NCBI GenBank assembly: GCA_033809355.1
Contig: JAPXLV010000056.1
Span: forward strand, 1-17,668
From: T3Sed10-213 sp012519365
GTDB lineage: Bacteria; Planctomycetota; Phycisphaerae; Sedimentisphaerales; Anaerohalosphaeraceae
Reading direction: 5' to 3'
DNA length: 17,668 nucleotides
Part shown: piece by piece, positions 1-6,687 of the stretch
Layout: each line of letters begins with the position of its first letter
Numbering within the stretch: position 1 is the stretch's first letter
Made by a program: the position numbers and the translations under genes
Notes under the pieces: generated by a model
What the model was told of the DNA's origin: nothing
Seen by the model: only the letters and a program-made list of their open reading frames with translations
Database searches by the model: none

Positions 1-29
1 CCAATACCTTTAATCTGTGCAATATCCAT
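1..29 (-). CDS. 5' end of a leftward gene, truncated by the window edge
   Basis: An ATG at 29-27 on the minus strand opens a frame reading MDIAQIKGI before the window ends. It is preceded by a strong Shine-Dalgarno sequence, AAGGAG, at complement 37-42, with 7 nt to the ATG, which is the main reason for calling a gene. Too little is visible to name a product. The SD lies inside the left arm of a perfect inverted repeat (40-62), so expression may be controlled there. It is divergent from the PEP-CTERM gene at 292. Confidence 0.6.
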
Positions 30-39
30 AGCGATTCTC

Positions 40-62
40 CTTATAAGCACCATGCTTATAAG
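40..62. repeat. Perfect 10-bp inverted repeat, candidate operator or hairpin
   Basis: The arms CTTATAAGCA (40-49) and TGCTTATAAG (53-62) are exact reverse complements separated by CCA. The inner 8-mer CTTATAAG is itself palindromic, so it occurs twice. The left arm overlaps the Shine-Dalgarno of the leftward gene starting at 29. The right arm contains TATAAG (complement 55-60), which could be a -10 element with a weak TTGGTA (complement 76-81) upstream. A dimeric repressor site or an RNA hairpin hiding the SD would both fit; neither is proven. Confidence 0.45.
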
Positions 63-133
63 AAGTTATCGACGTTACCAACCGGTTTTCTTGAGCAATA
101 TTTGCGCCGTAGTATTAGACTAAAACTTTTACC

Positions 134-162
134 TTGACATTTTCTGTGATACGTGGTAATGT
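134..162 (+). promoter_or_regulatory. Candidate sigma70-type promoter for the PEP-CTERM gene
   Basis: A perfect -35 hexamer TTGACA lies at 134-139. Seventeen bases later comes TAATGT at 157-162, a poor -10 match but preceded by TG at the extended -10 position (TGG-TAATGT). Transcription would start near 170 and leave a leader of about 120 nt before the ATG at 292. The -35 is convincing and the -10 is weak. The rest of the 30-291 gap shows no other structure I can support. Confidence 0.4.
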
Positions 163-291
163 GATGGAATAAGATCCACCGATAAAAGATTTCCAAACTC
201 CTTTACTTGGGCAAAAGGGCAGGAAATCATCACAGAAACCGGCAATGGATCGTGCAATGCGAGGGACAGAAAACAAAAGCAGAGGCGGATA

Positions 292-1185
292 ATGATGAAA
301 AAAACCATCCTGATCGCAATCGTGGCGGCTGTTTTAGCAGGCTTGGCCCCCCTTGCCGACGCAAGTTTCCTAACCATCGGCAACCCCGGCAATCCGGCCG
401 ATCCGCGGATTATGAGCGACGGCACAAGCGGCTACGGCCACGTCCAGTACACCTATCAGATCATGTCTTACGCCGTGACCAATGCCCAGTGGAATGCCTT
501 TATACAAAGCATCGGTTCGGCCCAGACATCAACCTATACCGGCGACAACAAACCCGTTCAAAATGTCAGTTGGTATCAAGCGGCCCAATACTGCAACTGG
601 CTGACCACCGGCAATCCCTATAAGGGTGTTTACCAATTCGATGACAACGGCCTTTTCGAGGGTGCCGATCGGGAGCAGGCCCTGCTGGACTATCCTGACA
701 AACTGGTGTATGCTCTCCCGACCGAAGACGAATGGCACAAAGCCGCCTACTATGACCCTGTTACCGATTCCTACACGCTCTATGCCAACGACTCTGATCT
801 TCCGCCCGTGCCGGGTGCCGATGCGATGTATGCCCAAACGCGGCCCTATACCGGTCCCTGGAACGTCAACGACGGCGCCGAAGAGCAAAACGGCACCTAT
901 AATATGATGGGGAACGTCTGGGAGTGGACGGAAACCGCTCTGGGCTCCTACCGTGTTTTACGCGGCGGAGCATTTGATTCACCGGACCCGTATGTCCTCT
1001 CTTCCGCGTATCGTCATTATATCGCCGTCCCACACGGCCAGTTCGATAATGTCGGCTTTCGCGTGGTCATAATACCCGAGCCGGCCGGTCTGACATTGCT
1101 GCTGTCCGGCGGACTGCTGTTGCTTCGCCGCCGCATCCAAAACCAGCCGACTCAATTCGCCAACTCCACACCTATGCCGCGTTAG
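292..1185 (+). CDS. Exported FGE-sulfatase-fold (SUMF1-like) protein with PEP-CTERM sorting tail
   Basis: The 297-aa protein starts with a Sec signal peptide (about residues 1-24: Lys-Lys, a hydrophobic core, then ADA|S). The body has the landmarks of the FGE-sulfatase/SUMF1 family, a C-type-lectin fold: VTNAQWNAF (62-70), PVQNVSWYQAAQYCNWL (88-104), LPTEDEWHKAA (142-152), NMMGNVWEWT (204-213), RVLRGGAFD (221-229) and GFRVV (255-259). It contains one cysteine, C101, so it lacks the cysteine pair used by true formylglycine-generating enzymes; a binding or structural role is more likely. The C-terminus is a PEP-CTERM signal: PEP at 262-264, a Leu/Gly-rich membrane segment, then RRR at 279-281, with an extra 16-residue tail. 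Such proteins are exported and sorted by an exosortase, not seen here. GAGG (282-285) is the ribosome site; ATG 295 is an equally possible start. Substrate unknown. Confidence 0.9.
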   Translation: MMKKTILIAIVAAVLAGLAPLADASFLTIGNPGNPADPRIMSDGTSGYGHVQYTYQIMSYAVTNAQWNAFIQSIGSAQTSTYTGDNKPVQNVSWYQAAQYCNWLTTGNPYKGVYQFDDNGLFEGADREQALLDYPDKLVYALPTEDEWHKAAYYDPVTDSYTLYANDSDLPPVPGADAMYAQTRPYTGPWNVNDGAEEQNGTYNMMGNVWEWTETALGSYRVLRGGAFDSPDPYVLSSAYRHYIAVPHGQFDNVGFRVVIIPEPAGLTLLLSGGLLLLRRRIQNQPTQFANSTPMPR

Positions 1186-1353
1186 ACATTCATAATCCGC
1201 CGCTTTGCCTAACACCTTGCATACACGCTCACCACGGCGTACCCCCTCTGCCATCACACTGCAGGCGGATATCGGCTCTGTTGAGACGACCGGTTACGCG
1301 TCTGATTCCATTGCCTATTTAATTGTCCAAAGAGCATTCCCTCACAACATCGC
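1186..1353. other. Convergent intergenic gap, no clear terminator
   Basis: This 168-bp gap separates the stop of the rightward PEP-CTERM gene from the stop of the leftward GspJ-like gene. The only structure I see is a weak stem, AGACG (1284-1288) with CGTCT (1299-1303), around a 10-base loop. It has no T-tract on either strand. I see no gene, promoter or convincing intrinsic terminator. Confidence 0.5.
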
Positions 1354-2460
1354 TTATTTGATGGCCACGATCTGGGTAAACGTCTTGCCATCCGGGAACA
1401 GACCATTTTTGTCGTGCACGACAAATGTAAACTTCAGCGCACGAGGGAAAAAGTGCTGTCGAAAATAGACGCCGTTGGTCCTGCACACAATAGAAGGGGA
1501 CCACTCTTTCCGCGTGGTTCCCCGCGGCAACTGAAAATAAACACCAAATTCATCGCCCCCCATCGCATCAAAATCCGAGCCAACCGATCCGTCCCCGGCC
1601 GGATCGACGCTGGGCCACCACCGCATCCCCGTAAAGTATTGGGCATCGGTAACCAGCACCGGCTCATCGTCTGGCGCACTCAGGGTCAAGTCTTCCGCCG
1701 TATAGCCCCATTGCACCTTAAACGCGCTGATGTATTCCGACAGCAACAAATGCAGCGACTGCGGAAAGGTCTTGTCGATCATTGGTCGGCCGGTAGTCGT
1801 CGCGTCGGACTGATTAAAAAAATTGCGAAGCAAAAAAACCGTACTATTCTGTTGAGACACAGCCAACAGATTTTTCCATTCGGTCAGCGACAACCGATCA
1901 GTCTCGAGCGTATTGTTCGCCAAGGGTTTGAAACTATCCACAAACCCCGAAGAATCGGGAAACGCCGGCAAACTTAAATCCGACGTCAGCACATGGGCCC
2001 GGCGGGACAGCAATTGAGAAACGGGCAGCTCCTGACCTGAATCCGTGATTGACGGGCAGTATCCTTTCAAAAAAGATTCTGTCGTATAGCGCGTTTCCCA
2101 GGCATGCCCGTAGTAAATCCGCGACAGATTGCCCCACACGGTTTTACCTTCATACTGATGGATAGTCTGAAAATTGCCGTTGGCAAAAAACAGAATCTGA
2201 TCGTAATGCCGGCCTGTCGTCGCATCGCGTTCGAACCAGATCGCCAGCGGCGCGTCTTTTCGCAGACCTCGGACATCGCTGAGCAACTGCTCTGCGATGA
2301 CCTCGGCGCGGCGTGAGATCTCAAGGGTCGAATCGGCCATCCGATGCGCCCGCACGGCCACTGCAAAAATCACACTGGACAGCGCCACCAAAATCACCAC
2401 CAGCGCCATCGCCACCAGCAATTCAATGATCGTAAACGCCTTGTGTGTCTTTATTCCCAT
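1354..2460 (-). CDS. GspJ-like minor pseudopilin (prepilin-type N-terminal domain)
   Basis: The 368-aa protein begins with a type III signal peptide: a short basic leader (MGIKTHKA), then FTIIELLVAM and a hydrophobic helix to about residue 33. Glu is at mature position +5 (E13). The residue before the cleavage site is Ala (A8) rather than the usual Gly. The segment after the helix (AHRMADSTLEISRRAEVIAE) and its place after GspH- and GspI-like genes suit GspJ, which caps the pseudopilus tip with GspI and GspK. It is much longer than the usual GspJ of about 200 aa, and the C-terminal 250 residues contain nothing I recognise. It is the last gene of the leftward cluster, 36 bp after the GspI-like gene, with only a weak ribosome site before its ATG. 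The J identity is inferred from order; the pseudopilin class is clear. Confidence 0.8.
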   Translation of the reverse strand: MGIKTHKAFTIIELLVAMALVVILVALSSVIFAVAVRAHRMADSTLEISRRAEVIAEQLLSDVRGLRKDAPLAIWFERDATTGRHYDQILFFANGNFQTIHQYEGKTVWGNLSRIYYGHAWETRYTTESFLKGYCPSITDSGQELPVSQLLSRRAHVLTSDLSLPAFPDSSGFVDSFKPLANNTLETDRLSLTEWKNLLAVSQQNSTVFLLRNFFNQSDATTTGRPMIDKTFPQSLHLLLSEYISAFKVQWGYTAEDLTLSAPDDEPVLVTDAQYFTGMRWWPSVDPAGDGSVGSDFDAMGGDEFGVYFQLPRGTTRKEWSPSIVCRTNGVYFRQHFFPRALKFTFVVHDKNGLFPDGKTFTQIVAIK

Positions 2461-2496
2461 AGGTTGTCACATTTTTCTGGATTAAAACCGCCCTGC

Positions 2497-3348
2497 TTAG
2501 TCAATTCGCATCACTTTTTGGCGAACCGCGATTACCGGATTTCGAGAACTGCCAATCCCCGGCGGCACAACCCAAAATCGCAAATTGGTTTGCGCCGCGG
2601 CCGGCGGCGCATCCGGATTTAATTCATATCCCGGCCATTGCCACGGCTGGCTCAGTACGAGCGTTTCTCGTTGTCCGTCACCGTCGCTGTCTCGGACTTG
2701 CTCAATCGTGTAAAGCCTGCCGGTTCGATCTTCGAGCAGAACCATGCCGCCGTTCAAAAATTCGTGTTCATCGCCCCACAACAAGACACCTATTTTTAAT
2801 TCGCGCGGCGTGCCGTCATATTTCAGGGACACCACCACCGGCGATGGCCACGCTTGGAGAGAACCGGGCAAAGGACCTACCCCAGAATTGATGGTACTGC
2901 GAAACTGGATATTCTCGGCAACCTTCCGCGTCACAAACACGGTAATTTGCACCTGCTTGTCGTCCAGCGCGCGACACAGGGCCGACCAATGATAAACCCG
3001 CGGCTGACCTATATTGTCGTCAGAGGGATACAAAAACTCCGACCATGAGATATCCTTGATCGACCAACCGGGATATCCGGCATATTGGGTATTCAGCAGT
3101 TCTCTATAATCTGCACAGGTCTGATTTGTCAAAGTCGGCCACGTCCTCGGAAAGCCCCATAGTTTAATTTTGGCAAACGCCTCATCCGCCGCTATGGCCC
3201 CCACCGTTCGTTCAGTGGCCACACTGGTCAGTTTAATCCCCACCGGAAAGACCATTGCAATCAACACCAGCCCCACGCCGAGAATGCCCGCGGCCAGCAT
3301 CGTTTCAATGAGCGAAAAACCAAAATGATTCCGCGTCAGATTTTTCAT
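2497..3348 (-). CDS. GspI-like (PulI/PilV type) minor pseudopilin
   Basis: The prepilin signal is classical: MKNLTRNHFG|FSLIETMLAAGILGVG, with Gly at -1 (G10), Phe at +1 and Glu at +5 (E15). The helix and following residues (PVGIKLTSVATERTVGA) resemble GspI/PilV-type proteins, which often have small residues and Gly in the helix. I start at the ATG at 3348, giving 283 aa and a 4-bp gap after the GspH-like stop. The frame can be extended to a TTG at 3366 that would overlap the upstream gene, but no ribosome site supports that. At residues 220-228 (complement 2665-2691) there is a DSDGDGQRE loop matching the DxDxDG calcium-binding pattern. It is longer than typical GspI (about 120-130 aa). It probably acts in the pseudopilus tip. 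Confidence 0.8.
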   Translation of the reverse strand: MKNLTRNHFGFSLIETMLAAGILGVGLVLIAMVFPVGIKLTSVATERTVGAIAADEAFAKIKLWGFPRTWPTLTNQTCADYRELLNTQYAGYPGWSIKDISWSEFLYPSDDNIGQPRVYHWSALCRALDDKQVQITVFVTRKVAENIQFRSTINSGVGPLPGSLQAWPSPVVVSLKYDGTPRELKIGVLLWGDEHEFLNGGMVLLEDRTGRLYTIEQVRDSDGDGQRETLVLSQPWQWPGYELNPDAPPAAAQTNLRFWVVPPGIGSSRNPVIAVRQKVMRID

Positions 3349-3352
3349 CGTT

Positions 3353-3937
3353 TTATTCTTCACCAACCAACTCGCCGGTATAGGGATTGATTAACACCAT
3401 CTCTAAAAAAGCAGAGTCCTCGTTGGACCGCAGGACAAACCCCGTAACGCTCATTACCTCTTCGGAATTATAAGACTCCGTCGGCGTCTTAAACGGCAAA
3501 ATACCATGATACCGAACCGGATGAATGACCAACCTGCCGGCGGCGTTAAACACAACGGGAAAACTGCTCCGACCGCTGCTGCTGTCCAAGGCGATTATCC
3601 CATCGGGCAATGCGGCGGCTTTGCGCCCCGGCACCGGACAAAAGCCGTTGGCCAATTGGGTCGTCTCGGAATCGTAAACAATAAACACCATATAAGTCTT
3701 TTGCTCAGCCGGTTCATAATAAAACCAAATACCGGCATAGGTGCCTTCCCGAGCGGCAATGGCCCGAGCGTTATTCAGTGCAGCACTGATCATTCCGCGT
3801 GCACCGATACCGCTGTGGAAGGTCTCGCTCAACCGCTTGGCCGCAGGAACCGCCAGCGTCATCAATATCGCCATCACCGCAATCGTTACCAAAAGCTCGG
3901 TCAGCGTCAGGCCAAATTGTCGCCTGTTTTTATGCAT
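3353..3937 (-). CDS. GspH/FimT-like minor pseudopilin
   Basis: The 194-aa protein has the leader MHKNRRQFG followed by LTLTELLVTIAVMAILMTLAVPA. It is therefore cleaved after G9, with Leu instead of Phe at +1 and Glu at +5 (E14). The following stretch (SAALNNARAIAAREGTYAGI) and the pattern of a small, β-rich C-terminal domain are typical of GspH/FimT (a pseudopilin that joins the pseudopilus shaft to its tip). Size is normal for the family. It lies 36 bp downstream of a GspG-like gene and 4 bp before the GspI-like start, so translation of the two is probably coupled. The leader contains no strong Shine-Dalgarno. Residues 4-14 (NRRQFGLTLTE) are identical to those of the protein at 6064-6636. 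Confidence 0.82.
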   Translation of the reverse strand: MHKNRRQFGLTLTELLVTIAVMAILMTLAVPAAKRLSETFHSGIGARGMISAALNNARAIAAREGTYAGIWFYYEPAEQKTYMVFIVYDSETTQLANGFCPVPGRKAAALPDGIIALDSSSGRSSFPVVFNAAGRLVIHPVRYHGILPFKTPTESYNSEEVMSVTGFVLRSNEDSAFLEMVLINPYTGELVGEE

Positions 3938-3973
3938 CGCTGTTAAAAACCGCCCCGATGATTTCCGAACGGC

Positions 3974-4855
3974 TTACTCCCTTTCATCAAAGTTAAACAT
4001 ATCGTCGGTCGTGCCGTACACCCCGTCCGGGCCGGCGCTGTGCAGGATAAACGACTCGGCCCGATACGGCCGCGGCGGATCAGTAAAATTCGGATTCCGC
4101 GTACGATTGTAAAACCAACCTGCTTCAATCGACTGCCCTGTGAGTGTCGCAATGACATTACCTTCCGCATAAGCATAGGTGTTGGCCCCTATGGTATCTG
4201 CACTATGGCCTGTCTTCAGGCGATTGGCACGATAATATAAAATCGGCCGCCCTGTTTTACGATCGGTTGTTAATTTGGCCGTTTTGAACACATCGGCCAG
4301 CACCAGACTTGGCGGTTTGTTTTGCTTTTGCCACAGCGACTGATAAATCGCCCCGTAATTGCTCAATCGGACAGCGTTGGCATTTTCCAATTCGAGATAC
4401 GGTCCCTTTCGAACGGCGCGATTCTCCTCGGCTGTCTGCACATAACCGCTGCTGCATATCACGCCGTCAATTGCGTTGTAAATCGTTCCCTGCCCGACCG
4501 GGTCCGGGGTTCCGTCGCCGTCGATGTCCCCTTTGCCGCTCTCATAAAAACGGGAAGCGGGATGAAAGCCGAACCCATCGCGCCCGACCACCGCCTCGGC
4601 CAGACGCTCGGCAGCTGAATATTGGCCGATACTCGTATCAAAATGGCTGGGCGGGTAGTCGCCGGTATCGGAGCGAAAGGTTTCGAGGGCGATTTCAATG
4701 TTTTGAAACTGCGCCCGCTGTTTGACCCGCGTGGCCGTCTTGCTGACCTGATTAAACGCGGGTATCAGCACCGCCAGCAGAATCCCGATAATCGCCACCG
4801 TAGTCAGCATCTCAACCAGCGTAAACGCTCGAATTGTCGTTTTGTTGTTCCCCAT
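3974..4855 (-). CDS. Extended GspG-like pseudopilin (copy 4)
   Basis: The 293-aa protein has the leader MGNNKTTIRA, then FTLVEMLTTVAIIGILLAVLIPAF. Ala (A10) is at -1 and Glu (E15) at +5. The C-terminus, SAGPDGVYGTTDDMFNFD (273-290), matches the acidic calcium-binding loop found near the end of GspG, the major shaft pseudopilin of type II secretion. Usual GspG is about 140 aa; here the middle is enlarged and shares blocks with the copies at 4990 and 6688: LAEAVVGRDGFGFHP (85-99), RKGPYLELENANAVR (149-163) and GRPILYYRA (202-210). An additional DIDGDGTPD loop (110-118) looks like a second calcium site. The ribosome site is AAAGGACAAGAA, the same 12-mer as in front of the copy at 6688. Whether it polymerises or is a specialised subunit cannot be told from sequence. 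Confidence 0.85.
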   Translation of the reverse strand: MGNNKTTIRAFTLVEMLTTVAIIGILLAVLIPAFNQVSKTATRVKQRAQFQNIEIALETFRSDTGDYPPSHFDTSIGQYSAAERLAEAVVGRDGFGFHPASRFYESGKGDIDGDGTPDPVGQGTIYNAIDGVICSSGYVQTAEENRAVRKGPYLELENANAVRLSNYGAIYQSLWQKQNKPPSLVLADVFKTAKLTTDRKTGRPILYYRANRLKTGHSADTIGANTYAYAEGNVIATLTGQSIEAGWFYNRTRNPNFTDPPRPYRAESFILHSAGPDGVYGTTDDMFNFDERE

Positions 4856-4989
4856 TATTCTTGTCCTTTAATTATTGACCCTCACGTCACAGAGTCACAC
4901 TGTCTTTCCGGACGGCCATTCCACCACCCTCTTTGTGAAATCGATGTCTATCAGTGTCGAAAAACGAACCACTGTTTACTCGAGGTACT

Positions 4990-5937
4990 CTAATCAAAGT
5001 TGACGATATCATCTTTCGTGCCGAAGATGCCGTCCCAGCCGGCAGAAATTAAAATAAACGTTCGTTCGTTGTACGGCCTGAAGAACCCGCGATCCGGATC
5101 AGCGCCGGGCTTGGTGATCAATTCGTAAAACAACTGTGCCGGCGTCTTTCCGGTATCGTCCGGGTCCTGATAGTGAATATTAGAATCCAACCCCCCGCCC
5201 TTGCTCGGATCCCGAAGCCAGGGCAATTCGAGCACCGCCCGATTGTCCTCAAAATTGTAAGTCCATTGCCGATAATCGCTGGGTGTCGGAATGTCAACTG
5301 TCTGGCGGGTAATCGGATCAATGCGAAACACCTTGGCTGGATCGGCCTTAAAATACAAAATCGGCATCCCGCGACGGCCATTGGATGTCTCATTGCGTTC
5401 AAAAACATCCGTAATAACAGGCGACCGCTGGACCGGCGTTGGCGAAGATGTGGAATCGTAAATCGCAGAAGGCCCTGTATTGCTGTCCCACAACTCATAG
5501 ATCGTGCTGACCGATCCGTATTTTAGATCAAAATACGGCCCCTTGCGACGCGCCAAACTGTCCACCGTATTCGTGTACAAATCGTCCGGAGCATCCGCAC
5601 GATACAATCTATCATTCGGCGGATACCATCCCGTACGCGGCTCAAATCCCTGTTCATCACGCCCCAGCAAGGCCTCAACTACATGCTGGGCGCCGGTCAC
5701 CTTAACACCGGACGCATCACGAACGGCCGACTCAGGATACGCCTCAAAATCGCCGCTGAACAGTTCCAGCCCCACCTCCATCGCGTGAAAAACGGACTTT
5801 TGTTGCAAGCCTCTGCCGATAATCGTGACCTTACGCGTCCCGACGCTGAAAATCATAATCAGCATCGAAATAACCGCCACAACCGTCAGCAGCTCAATCA
5901 GCGTAAACGCCTTCAATTGTCTTTGCCTGTCCTGCAT
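4990..5937 (-). CDS. Extended GspG-like pseudopilin (copy 3)
   Basis: The 315-aa protein has the leader MQDRQRQLKA, then FTLIELLTVVAVISMLIMIF. Ala (A10) is at -1 and Glu (E15) at +5. It ends exactly at the calcium-type loop, SAGWDGIFGTKDDIVNFD (298-315), with Trp replacing the usual Pro after SAG. It shares with the copies at 3974 and 6688 the blocks VVEALLGRDEQGFEP (86-100), RKGPYFDLKYG (131-141) and GMPILYFKAD (190-199), but the asparagine-rich part of the middle block is changed. AAAGGA lies 7 nt before the ATG. A 134-bp gap follows before the next gene; it holds no clear terminator. By family knowledge it would be an inner-membrane pseudopilin assembled by GspE and GspF. Confidence 0.85.
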   Translation of the reverse strand: MQDRQRQLKAFTLIELLTVVAVISMLIMIFSVGTRKVTIIGRGLQQKSVFHAMEVGLELFSGDFEAYPESAVRDASGVKVTGAQHVVEALLGRDEQGFEPRTGWYPPNDRLYRADAPDDLYTNTVDSLARRKGPYFDLKYGSVSTIYELWDSNTGPSAIYDSTSSPTPVQRSPVITDVFERNETSNGRRGMPILYFKADPAKVFRIDPITRQTVDIPTPSDYRQWTYNFEDNRAVLELPWLRDPSKGGGLDSNIHYQDPDDTGKTPAQLFYELITKPGADPDRGFFRPYNERTFILISAGWDGIFGTKDDIVNFD

Positions 5938-6038
5938 TGCTTATTCCTTTATCAACGACCGCTGGTGGGCTGTGCCGCCGCAAAAACCAGATAGCATAAG
6001 CTGTCGGATTGCGAAACCCACAAGTTTACATTTTAACG

Positions 6039-6054
6039 GGCAGCTCGCGCTGCC
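6039..6054 (-). promoter_or_regulatory. Intercistronic hairpin with GCGA tetraloop
   Basis: On the minus strand GGCAGC-GCGA-GCTGCC forms a 6-bp GC-rich stem closed by a GNRA-type tetraloop, 9 bp after the stop of the gene at 6064. No T-tract follows, so it is not a standard terminator. It could protect the upstream mRNA from 3' decay or mark a processing site. The rest of the 126-bp gap to the next gene holds only the AAAGGA ribosome site. Confidence 0.4.
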
Positions 6055-6063
6055 GCGCTTTTG

Positions 6064-6636
6064 TTACTTGTTCTCAATATCGTCCTCGGTTCCGAAAGTA
6101 TTATCCGGACCGGCCGAAATCACCCGCGGGTAAGCATCATCCTCGGCGTACTCATACCATAGACTCTTGCCCCAGGCATCCACAAAACGCAGCAGCATCA
6201 CACGTTCATTTCTGTCCGCCAGTACCACAATAATCGGTTGGTCGGCGAGATCTTTTGCGGTAACCAGATTTTTCGACACGGCCGAAAGAATCTCCCGCGT
6301 CACGGGGACTCGATTCAGGATAAAATACAACGCAGCACTGGGCCAATACTCATTTACTACCGTCCCCTGGTCCACGGCGATCGACGTTCCTGTAGCCGCT
6401 TCAAACCCTGCTTCCGATACCTCGGGGACCGCCGGCGGAAACGCCCGGTATTCTTCATAATACAGCTGCAGCGCCGTATCAATCACACCGAGCAAACTCT
6501 CGGTCAACTGGATGGCCGAACGGGTTCTGACATACTGCCCCATCCGCAGCGCCGTGCTCATCAGAATCAGCAGCACCACCAATGCCACCAGCACTTCCGT
6601 CAACGTCAAGCCGAATTGTCGGCGATTTAAGTCCAT
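6064..6636 (-). CDS. Short GspG-like pseudopilin with a GspH-type N-terminus (copy 2)
   Basis: The 190-aa protein begins MDLNRRQFG|LTLTEVLVALVVLLILMS, with Gly at -1 (G9), Leu at +1 and Glu at +5 (E14). Residues 4-14 are identical to those of the GspH-like protein at 3353-3937. The C-terminal third is GspG-like: DAWGKSLWYEY (153-163) resembles the DxWGxPxxY motif of GspG, and SAGPDNTFGTEDDI (174-187) is the calcium-type loop. It lacks the enlarged middle of its three neighbours and is close to normal GspG size, so it may be the nearest thing here to a conventional GspG. The ribosome site is weak. A GNRA-loop hairpin sits 9 bp after its stop codon. Confidence 0.85.
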   Translation of the reverse strand: MDLNRRQFGLTLTEVLVALVVLLILMSTALRMGQYVRTRSAIQLTESLLGVIDTALQLYYEEYRAFPPAVPEVSEAGFEAATGTSIAVDQGTVVNEYWPSAALYFILNRVPVTREILSAVSKNLVTAKDLADQPIIVVLADRNERVMLLRFVDAWGKSLWYEYAEDDAYPRVISAGPDNTFGTEDDIENK

Positions 6637-6687
6637 CGTTCGGAACTCGGAGAAGTTTACACTGCGCCTGTTACCTGTTGAAACCGG

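Noticed and set aside
1284..1303. Stem AGACG/CGTCT in the convergent gap as a bidirectional terminator
   Set aside because: The stem is 5 bp around a 10-base loop and no T-tract follows on either strand.
1414..1977. Open frame of 187 codons on the plus strand, antisense to the GspJ-like gene
   Set aside because: Basic, low-information product with no family features; the opposite strand has a clear prepilin signal.
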